Origin: an uncultured Ruminococcus sp.
Lineage (GTDB): Bacteria; Bacillota; Clostridia; Lachnospirales; Lachnospiraceae
Length of the DNA stretch: 8,105 nucleotides
NCBI GenBank assembly: GCA_900555215.1
Contig: USKR01000043.1
Span: 1-8,105, forward strand
Direction: 5' to 3'
This document shows positions 1-4,927 of this stretch, one piece after another. The translations under genes and the position numbers were made by a program. Positions within the stretch are counted from its first letter, which is position 1. Each line of letters starts with the position of its first letter. The notes under the pieces are model-generated. The model searched no databases. It saw only the letters and a program-made list of their open reading frames with translations, and was not told where the DNA came from.

Positions 1-432
1 CACAAGAAAAGGTGAGATCTCTCCATACGGATTTCCCTCTGCCGCACAGATCAGGTATACTCCCTGTGCTACCCGGTCAAATAAAACTTCCCCGTTCTGG
101 TCTGTGACTCCTGACAGGTCTGCCTGCCGATCTGCCGCCATGCCCTCGAGCTTGTCCGCGGCTTCCTGCATGGAAGCGCTGTCCTGAGGGTATTCCCCGA
201 TCCCGTACTGCTCCCAGATCTTTGGCGTGCCGTATTCATCCACATCTCCGACCCTCCACAGACCGAATTCCACGCCGCTTCGCTCCGAACCCGCGCTTTC
301 CAGATCCTTTAAATGGATGCGGACGCTTCCTGAACTGTTTCCTTCTCCGCCTTCTGACGCGCGCGCCGGCAGAGAAACCAAAGCCATCATAAATACTGCC
401 AGGAGCAGCATTTTCCTTCCCCTTTTTCTCAT
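1..432 (-). CDS. Secreted pilin-like surface protein with CnaB/SpaA-type fold (5' part only; C-terminus beyond window)
   Basis: An open frame of 144 codons starts at the ATG at 432-430 and runs off the left edge with no stop. A GGAGGG ribosome binding site lies just upstream, and the gene starts 23 nt after the sortase stop, so the two are almost certainly cotranscribed. Residues 1 to about 25 form a signal peptide: basic MRKRGRK, a hydrophobic stretch LLLAVFMMALVSL, and an ARA cleavage site before SEGGEG. The mature part begins SVRIHLKDL, typical of the first beta strands of Gram-positive pilin or FctB-like domains. Near residues 108-128 it carries TDQNGEVLFDRVAQGVYLI, the characteristic 'T-D-x-N-G-x-V-x-F ... 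G-x-Y-L' edge of CnaB/prealbumin-like domains. By family it should be exported and covalently linked by the neighbouring sortase. The expected LPxTG-type sorting signal and membrane anchor would be in the unseen C-terminal part. Shaft versus basal or anchor pilin cannot be decided. Confidence 0.8.
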   Translation of the reverse strand, partial: MRKRGRKMLLLAVFMMALVSLPARASEGGEGNSSGSVRIHLKDLESAGSERSGVEFGLWRVGDVDEYGTPKIWEQYGIGEYPQDSASMQEAADKLEGMAADRQADLSGVTDQNGEVLFDRVAQGVYLICAAEGNPYGEISPFLV

Positions 433-455
433 TGCAATTCCCTCCAACATCATCT

Positions 456-1376
456 CTATTTCCTTTCATCTTTCCCCGTCTCGGATCCGGATTCTGTCTT
501 TTCCTGCTTCCTGTTGATCCGATACAGCATATATCCCATCCATATCAAAAGAAGGATTGTCGCTCCGATCCACCAGTACTGCGTCATAAATTCTGTCAGC
601 CCCATTCGGCCGTGAAACGCGTCCGACAGCTCCGCTTCTTCATATGGGATCCGCTCCCCGTGGATATACAGCCTGTGGGTGTTAAGCCCATATGGAGTAC
701 ATGTGATAAGGGTTGCCAGATCCTGTCCCGCTCTGACCGAAAGAGCTTCCGTATCTTCCGGCTCCACAGTCTCTATATCGTATACCTGATAGCAGAGCGT
801 CTGTCCGAGTACATTAAGGAAAAACAGATCTCCTTCTTCTATCTGATCCAGATTTGTAAACATCGTTTTCCCCGGCAGGCCTCTGTGAGCGGAAATACAC
901 GTATGCGTATTCTCCCCTCCCACCGGAAGGGAGGATCCTTTCAGATGGCCCGCGCCCTTTTGAAGAACAGCTTCCGATGTCCCGTGGTAAATCGGGAGGC
1001 GCAGACCGATTTTGGGGATTTCGATCACTGCCATGACGCCGCTGCCATCTATATCCAAAATTGATTCATACTCTTCATCTCTGTCTGAGGCAGCCTGAAA
1101 AGCGTCCTGGATCGATACGCTGCTGCCGGATATCTGTTCATTATATATCCGTGCTTTCTCAAGCTCCCGCCCGATCTTCTCATCACCAGCCTCCGCATAA
1201 ACCGATTCATAATCCTCTATAACATCCCCCTGGATCTGTTGATTGTAAATCCGCGCCAGAAAAGGATAATCCATGACCCCGATGAAAAACAGAAACAGCA
1301 CAGCAGAAAGGATGGACATTCTGCGCTTCTTCTGCTTCCGGCGTTCCATAAGTGCCATATGCGATTCCTCTTTCAT
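456..1376 (-). CDS. Class C (pilus-assembly) sortase
   Basis: A membrane-bound cysteine transpeptidase that joins LPxTG-type pilins into a pilus or attaches them to the cell wall; it acts on the outer face of the membrane. The protein has 306 residues from the chosen ATG. A first membrane segment covers about residues 21-35, followed by DYPFLARIYNQ, typical of class C. The core starts at VIEIPKIGLRLPIYHGTSE (about 117-135). The catalytic residues are His164 (SAHRG), Cys226 (TCTPYG) and Arg235 (NTHRL). A second membrane segment (about 267-285) and a charged cytoplasmic tail are also class C traits. The lid position appears to be DAF (91-93) instead of the common DPF/DPW. The frame extends upstream to a TTG at 1499, but that extension crosses the predicted promoter and the inverted repeat. 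The ATG at 1376 has AAGGA 4 nt upstream, and the ATG at 1358 has GAGGA and is an alternative (300 residues). The neighbouring pilin-like gene supports the class C call. Confidence 0.92.
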   Translation of the reverse strand: MKEESHMALMERRKQKKRRMSILSAVLFLFFIGVMDYPFLARIYNQQIQGDVIEDYESVYAEAGDEKIGRELEKARIYNEQISGSSVSIQDAFQAASDRDEEYESILDIDGSGVMAVIEIPKIGLRLPIYHGTSEAVLQKGAGHLKGSSLPVGGENTHTCISAHRGLPGKTMFTNLDQIEEGDLFFLNVLGQTLCYQVYDIETVEPEDTEALSVRAGQDLATLITCTPYGLNTHRLYIHGERIPYEEAELSDAFHGRMGLTEFMTQYWWIGATILLLIWMGYMLYRINRKQEKTESGSETGKDERK

Positions 1377-1408
1377 GTATTCCTTGTATTTGATCAATTG
1401 TTGAAATT

Positions 1409-1444
1409 CCAGATACAACATAATACGGATTATGTTGTATCTGG
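1409..1444. repeat. Perfect inverted repeat, 16-bp arms, 4-nt spacer, in sortase leader
   Basis: Left arm 1409-1424 (CCAGATACAACATAAT) and right arm 1429-1444 are exact reverse complements, separated by ACGG. It lies 32 nt upstream of the sortase ATG and about 27 nt downstream of the predicted -10 box, so it is probably in the 5' untranslated leader. On the minus strand it is followed by AATTTCAAC, not a T-run, so it does not look like an intrinsic terminator. It could be a DNA operator for a dimeric regulator or a stable RNA hairpin controlling sortase/pilin expression. The symmetry is seen directly; the function is inferred. Confidence 0.85.
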
Positions 1445-1470
1445 CGGACAATAATAGTATTACCCTTACT

Positions 1471-1499
1471 ATTTTACTGCTAATACATAAAATTTGCAA
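1471..1499 (-). promoter_or_regulatory. Predicted sigma-A-type promoter of the sortase-pilin operon
   Basis: Reading the minus strand, TTGCAA (1499-1494, 4 of 6 to TTGACA) is followed after exactly 17 nt by TAAAAT (1476-1471, 5 of 6 to TATAAT). Transcription would begin near 1464, upstream of the inverted repeat at 1409-1444 and about 90 nt before the sortase ATG. The location, spacing and match fit a housekeeping promoter. The region is AT-rich, so a chance match is possible. Confidence 0.55.
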
Positions 1500-1500
1500 T

Positions 1501-1522
1501 AAAAAAGGATATACTTATATCC
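1501..1522 (-). terminator. Weak terminator-like hairpin upstream of sortase promoter
   Basis: On the minus strand GGATAT (1522-1517) pairs with ATATCC (1512-1507) around a 4-nt loop and is followed by six T (1506-1501). The stem is short and AT-rich, so termination would be weak. It is correctly placed to end transcripts coming from the broken recombinase just before the sortase promoter. It could instead be a small palindromic binding site. Confidence 0.35.
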
Positions 1523-1534
1523 GTAAAGAAGGTT

Positions 1535-1570
1535 ATTTGCAGCATTGATCGATCAAAGAAAACTGCAAAT
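1535..1570. repeat. Nested palindromes: ATTTGCAG/CTGCAAAT outer arms and a TTGATCGATCAA core
   Basis: ATTTGCAG at 1535-1542 is the exact reverse complement of CTGCAAAT at 1563-1570. Inside lies the perfect 12-bp palindrome TTGATCGATCAA (1545-1556). The element sits between the recombinase remnant and the predicted sortase promoter, overlapping the possible degraded tail of the recombinase. It may be a protein-binding site or a folded RNA segment, or chance in AT-rich DNA. No T-run follows on either strand. Confidence 0.45.
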
Positions 1571-1611
1571 TTATTTTTTGACGTCTTTTTTTCAGAAAAC
1601 TGCTGTCAGAA

Positions 1612-1889
1612 TTAAGCATATTTCAGGAACTGGTTCACCGCTGCTATCATGGAATTAACACTTGCCGGTGCGTAATTATCGCTGAGCGTTCCTTGTATTC
1701 CACCAGCCTGCGCTTTGTAAGGCACAGCTCACCTCCGAGATACCGAAATAATGTCTGTACATCAGCCACATATTTTCGTATTGTTTCAGCCGCTTTTTCC
1801 TGCTCGTACAGATTGTCCCGAAACTCCTGGATATCACCGATATTTAACAAAATCGCTTTTTCATTATCTTTTTCCTGTCTTTTCTGCAT
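1612..1889 (-). pseudogene. Truncated, frameshifted tyrosine recombinase/integrase (N-terminal SAM-like domain remnant)
   Basis: From the ATG at 1889 the frame encodes an N-terminal core-binding (SAM-like) domain of a tyrosine recombinase: IQEFRDNLYEQEKAAETIRKY, then VQTLFRYLG and LTKRRLVEYKE. Around 1686-1690 the frame breaks. The native frame runs to a TGA after ERSAIITHRQVLIP, whereas the next frame gives LSDNYAPASVNSMIAAVNQF followed by LKYA and a TAA at 1614-1612. 'APASVNSMIAAVNQFLKY' is what the family normally has at that place, so one base has been lost. No catalytic domain (Arg...His-x-x-Arg...Tyr) follows. A third frame down to 1533 reads FLKKRRQK, which may be a further degraded family trace. 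An AAGGAGG lies about 13 nt before the ATG, unusually far. The gene should be inactive. Whether it came from a mobile element or once acted as a phase-variation recombinase is unknown. Confidence 0.8.
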
Positions 1890-1925
1890 AGCTATTATGA
1901 AACCTCCTTTTTACTACATTTCCAT

Positions 1926-1931
1926 ATTATA
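1926..1931 (-). promoter_or_regulatory. Perfect -10 box (TATAAT) upstream of recombinase remnant
   Basis: TATAAT reads on the minus strand at 1931-1926, about 37 nt upstream of the remnant's ATG and downstream of the operon terminator. No convincing -35 hexamer lies 16-18 nt upstream, so this is at most a weak relic promoter. Confidence 0.3.
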
Positions 1932-1958
1932 GCTTTTCCCAAAAAGGAGTTTTATAAC

Positions 1959-1996
1959 AAAAAAAGTGCCGATCATCACAAAAATGACCGACACTT
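1959..1996 (-). terminator. Intrinsic terminator of the paaK-ior-ACT operon
   Basis: On the minus strand a 13-bp stem forms between 1996-1984 (AAGTGTCGGTCAT) and 1976-1964 (ATGATCGGCACTT). All positions pair as RNA, with two G-U wobbles, around a 7-nt loop, and seven T follow (1965-1959, the first two overlapping the end of the stem). It begins 60 nt after the stop codon of the last ACT gene. The T-run exists only on the minus-strand side, fitting the direction of the operon. Confidence 0.88.
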
Positions 1997-2056
1997 CTTT
2001 CGCCTTACCTATACAAGATTTCCTGCGTGTTTTTAAAAGTATTAAACAAACTGCTT

Positions 2057-2506
2057 TTACAGCGCATTCTTTATATTGGAGACATAGGCTTCCGAAGCCT
2101 CCCACACATCGAAACCGCTTCCCCTTAAAATGTCCACTACTCTTGCGGGATCATCGCATTTAAGGACAGCGGATGCATCCTCTCCGTTGGCAAATGCATA
2201 CATGTATTCAATGTTTACCTCGCCATCCACGATCTGATGCATTGCGCGGCTTAAAGATCCTGTCTCATGGGGCACTCTGAGCGCCACCACATCAGTAAGC
2301 ATTGCCGTGATGCCGTTTTCTTTGAGCACTGCCTTCCCTTTGTTCGGATCAGATACGATCATGCGCAGCATACCGTATTCTGTTGTATCTGCAAGACTGA
2401 GCGCAACAATGTTCACATCATTGCCGGCAAGGACAGAGAGCACTTCGTCCAGCCTTCCCTCGCGGTTCTCAAGAAACACTGATAACTGTTGGATCGTGAT
2501 TCCCAT
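2057..2506 (-). CDS. Tandem ACT-domain protein, distal copy
   Basis: A small cytoplasmic protein of 149 residues built of two ACT domains and nothing else. The first ACT covers about residues 5-70 (QLSVFLENREGRLDEVLSVL, then DVNIVALSLAD) and the second about 73-140 (VVALRVPHETGSLSRAMHQI, then VNIEYMYAFA). Each has the ACT turn glycine after the first strand (Gly17 in NREG, Gly83 in ETG), where amino-acid ligands usually bind between domains. There is no catalytic or DNA-binding domain. ACT domains commonly sense amino acids. In this operon an aromatic amino acid or related acid is the obvious candidate, but that is inference from context. The ATG has a GGGAGG site 8 nt upstream. The gene follows paaK-2 by 21 nt and is the last before the terminator. 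It is homologous in layout to the ACT protein at 3884-4303 but clearly diverged from it. Confidence 0.9.
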   Translation of the reverse strand: MGITIQQLSVFLENREGRLDEVLSVLAGNDVNIVALSLADTTEYGMLRMIVSDPNKGKAVLKENGITAMLTDVVALRVPHETGSLSRAMHQIVDGEVNIEYMYAFANGEDASAVLKCDDPARVVDILRGSGFDVWEASEAYVSNIKNAL

Positions 2507-2527
2507 ATCTTCTACCTCCCTCTTTTC

Positions 2528-3859
2528 TTACAAATTCCTGTTGTCAATGACGCGGACTGCTTTGCCTTCGCTTCTCTGGATGGACTTCGGCTCTACCAGT
2601 TTCACCTTCACAGATACCCCGAGCGCTGTCTTCAGCGTTGCGGCGATCTTATTGCGCAGCGCGTCCAGCTTGCGGATCTCGTCAGAGAATACGCTCTCGT
2701 CCACTTCTACCATGACTGTCAGAACGTCCATATTGTCCTCTCTGTCAACGATCATCAGATAGTGCGGCGCTACCACTCCGCCCATTGAAAGAAGCGCTGT
2801 CTCTACCTGAGTCGGGAATACATTGACGCCGCGGATGACTTTCATGTCGTCCGTCCTTCCGGTGAACTTGGAGATCCTCGGAAGAGTACGTCCGCACTCA
2901 CAGGTACTGTGGTCAATGCTGGTCAGGTCCTTCGTGCGGTAGCGGATCAGAGGCATCGCTTCTTTCGCCAGCGTAGTGAATACCAGCTCTCCGGTCTCTC
3001 CGTCCGCGCATCTCTCATGAGTTGCAGGATTTAGCACTTCCGGATAGAAATAATCATGATGGACGTGAAGTCCTGCCTTGTGGATGCAGTCCTGTGCCAC
3101 GCCCGGTCCGGTGATCTCACACAGCCCGTAGATATCGAAGCAGTTGATGTGGAGGATGCTCTCGATCTTCTTGCGCATCTCCTCTGTCCAGGGCTCCGCG
3201 CCGTGGATGCCGGCCTTTAATTTCATATGGTCAACGAGCCCGGCCTCCTGGATAGATTCAGCAAGATACAAAGCGTAGGAGGGAGTGCACGCAAACGCGG
3301 TTGCCCCCAGATCCTCCATGCACATCATCTGCCGCTTCGTGTTGCCCGCTGACATAGGGATCGCCATCGCGCCGAGCGCTTTTGCGCCGTAGTCCAGTCC
3401 CAATCCTCCGGTGAAAAGACCATACCCGTAGCAGACATGGATGATATCTTCATCCGTGAGTCCCGCCATGGTCAGGCCTCTTGCCACGCATTCTCCCCAC
3501 ACCTCCACATCTTTCTGGGAGTAAGGCGCGATCGTAAGCTTTCCGGTCGTGCCGGAAGTTCCCTGCACGCGCACCACATCCTTCTTCGGGATCGCAAGGA
3601 GCCCGAACGGATAATTATCCCTTAAGTCTTCCTTTGTGGTGAACGGAAGCTTCTCAATATCCTCGATGGATCTGATGTCTCCCGGCTCCACGCCCCTCTG
3701 CTGCATCTTTCTGCGGTAAAATTCCACATTGTCGTATACTCTCTTTACCACGTCCACAAGACGCCGGCTCTGGAGAGCCGCCATCTCGTCTCTGCTCATA
3801 CATTCGATTTTCGGATCACGTATCCGCTCTACCCAGTTTTCTAATGATACTGCCGCCAT
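2528..3859 (-). CDS. paaK: Phenylacetate-CoA ligase family enzyme (AMP-forming), copy 2
   Basis: A cytoplasmic adenylate-forming enzyme of the PaaK family, 443 residues, close to the usual 430-440. It couples an aryl acid, CoA and ATP to aryl-CoA, AMP and PPi, and can in principle run backwards. Visible motifs are the P-loop GTSGTTGK (100-107), YGLCE (244-248), YRTKDL (307-312), a CECGR cysteine pair (320-324), GRTDDMKVIRGVNVFPTQ (334-351) and the C-terminal catalytic lysine in SEGKAVRV (Lys433). The P-loop is followed by Leu where paaK-1 has Pro, and the A7 motif has Lys where paaK-1 has Gly. The substrate may therefore differ between the copies. The neighbouring IorAB points to phenylacetate, hydroxyphenylacetate or indoleacetate as substrate. 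The start ATG has AAGGAG 10 nt upstream. The gene sits between the two ACT genes with gaps of 24 and 21 nt. Confidence 0.92.
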   Translation of the reverse strand: MAAVSLENWVERIRDPKIECMSRDEMAALQSRRLVDVVKRVYDNVEFYRRKMQQRGVEPGDIRSIEDIEKLPFTTKEDLRDNYPFGLLAIPKKDVVRVQGTSGTTGKLTIAPYSQKDVEVWGECVARGLTMAGLTDEDIIHVCYGYGLFTGGLGLDYGAKALGAMAIPMSAGNTKRQMMCMEDLGATAFACTPSYALYLAESIQEAGLVDHMKLKAGIHGAEPWTEEMRKKIESILHINCFDIYGLCEITGPGVAQDCIHKAGLHVHHDYFYPEVLNPATHERCADGETGELVFTTLAKEAMPLIRYRTKDLTSIDHSTCECGRTLPRISKFTGRTDDMKVIRGVNVFPTQVETALLSMGGVVAPHYLMIVDREDNMDVLTVMVEVDESVFSDEIRKLDALRNKIAATLKTALGVSVKVKLVEPKSIQRSEGKAVRVIDNRNL

Positions 3860-3883
3860 TTTATTATTTCTCCTTTGATTTCC

Positions 3884-4303
3884 TTATAGTTCTTCTTCCT
3901 CGACGAGCTTTACTTCGGCAGCCCGGAGGACATTTTCCGCTCTTTCAAAATCGTCCGTATGAAATACCATGACAGGAGCTTTCCCTTCGCGGATCACAAA
4001 AGAATAAATATAGTTCACGTTGATCTGTCCGTCTGCAAGGATCTTGAGCATCTGATTGAGATTCCCCTTCTCATCCCTGAGCTCTGCACCGATCACTTCG
4101 GTCACTCTGGTGACAAAACCACGCTTTGTCAGACTCTCCTTCGCCCGGACCGGATCATCGACTACCAGGCGCATGATTCCGAATTCCGGCGAATCGAAAG
4201 TCGAGATTGCCCGGATGTTCACATGTTCCTCCGTGAGGACAGAGGTTACATTCATCATACTGCCCGGCTGATTTTCCACAAATACTGATATCTGCCTGAT
4301 CAT
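3884..4303 (-). CDS. Tandem ACT-domain protein, proximal copy
   Basis: A 139-residue protein of two consecutive ACT domains: about residues 3-66 (QISVFVENQPGSMMNVTSVL, then VNIRAIS) and about 70-135 (VIGAELRDEKGNLNQMLKIL, then INVNYIYSFV). The ligand-turn glycines are Gly14 and Gly80. It ends in a short acidic tail, VEEEEL. I chose the ATG at 4303 because GGCGGTGAT, a near match to GGAGGTGAT, lies correctly upstream of it. An in-frame GTG at 4312 overlaps that site and is less likely. It lies 46 nt after iorB, the largest gap inside the operon, and 24 nt before paaK-2. No enzyme or DNA-binding domain is present, so a ligand-sensing or partner-regulating role is likely but not shown. Confidence 0.88.
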   Translation of the reverse strand: MIRQISVFVENQPGSMMNVTSVLTEEHVNIRAISTFDSPEFGIMRLVVDDPVRAKESLTKRGFVTRVTEVIGAELRDEKGNLNQMLKILADGQINVNYIYSFVIREGKAPVMVFHTDDFERAENVLRAAEVKLVEEEEL

Positions 4304-4349
4304 TACTATCACCGCCCTTCATCCTAAAATCTTTTCTATCTGACCGGGA

Positions 4350-4925
4350 TTACTGCGCGATGCCGTAACCCACGTCAAACGCTTTCTTATTGATCTCTAC
4401 CGTCTTCGGAGGCACGGTCTTCTCGATGACCTCATACCACTGCTCTTTTGTAAAATCCATATGCTGCGCGGCGATCCCCAGCACGATCAGATTAAAGACC
4501 CGGGGATTTCCAAGCTTTTTCGATTCTTCTGTGGCATTTACTTTATAGACTTTGTATTCTTTTTCCAGATTTTCCAAAATATTTTCCGGATATTCGGCCG
4601 CGCCGATCACGACCGGCATCGGGTCGATCCTCCAGTCGTTGACGATGAGCACTCCGTCCTTTTTCAGGAAGTGGGCGTACCTGAGTGCCTCCAGCCGTTC
4701 AAACGCGATGATCACGTCAGCCTGTCCTTCCTCCACGATAGGTTCCGCGACTTTATCGCCATAACGCACAAAGGTGACAACACTTCCTCCCCTCTGCGCC
4801 ATCCCGTGCACCTCGGACAGCTTCACGTCATAGCCTCCCGCTATGGTCAGCCCGCCTAAGATGCGGCTTGTGAGAAGGGCTCCCTGACCGCCCACGCCGA
4901 CGATCATAATATTCTTTACTGCCAT
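4350..4925 (-). CDS. iorB: Indolepyruvate:ferredoxin oxidoreductase, beta subunit
   Basis: The small subunit of the arylpyruvate-oxidising enzyme (191 residues, normal length), belonging to the gamma-type domain of the pyruvate:ferredoxin oxidoreductase superfamily. It shows the glycine-rich GVGGQG (10-15), as in TPP-dependent 2-oxoacid oxidoreductase small subunits, and EVHGMAQRGGSV (38-49), the hallmark of this family. It contains no iron-sulfur cysteine motif, as expected, because the clusters are in IorA. The ATG is only 2 nt after the iorA stop, and its AAAGGAGGGAG ribosome site lies within the end of iorA. This indicates translational coupling and a fixed stoichiometry. The enzyme is cytoplasmic and should be oxygen-sensitive. 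Confidence 0.95.
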   Translation of the reverse strand: MAVKNIMIVGVGGQGALLTSRILGGLTIAGGYDVKLSEVHGMAQRGGSVVTFVRYGDKVAEPIVEEGQADVIIAFERLEALRYAHFLKKDGVLIVNDWRIDPMPVVIGAAEYPENILENLEKEYKVYKVNATEESKKLGNPRVFNLIVLGIAAQHMDFTKEQWYEVIEKTVPPKTVEINKKAFDVGYGIAQ

Positions 4926-4927
4926 AA

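Noticed and set aside
1409..1444. Inverted repeat as an invertible promoter switch
   Set aside because: The arms are separated by only 4 nt, so there is no segment to invert, and no second copy of the arms was found elsewhere in the window.
1377..1499. N-terminal extension of the sortase frame to the TTG at 1499
   Set aside because: It overlaps the predicted promoter and the perfect inverted repeat, has no ribosome binding site, and adds sequence unlike class C sortase N-termini; the ATG at 1376 has a spaced AAGGA.
1647..1889. Recombinase frame break as programmed frameshifting
   Set aside because: No slippery heptamer is present at the break, the alternative frame also stops 25 codons later, and no catalytic domain follows; decay is simpler.
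1914..2105. Minus-strand frame of 63 codons across the operon terminator
   Set aside because: It overlaps the end of the ACT gene in another frame and reads through the terminator hairpin; its hydrophobic stretch comes from the T-rich DNA, and it has no ribosome site of note.
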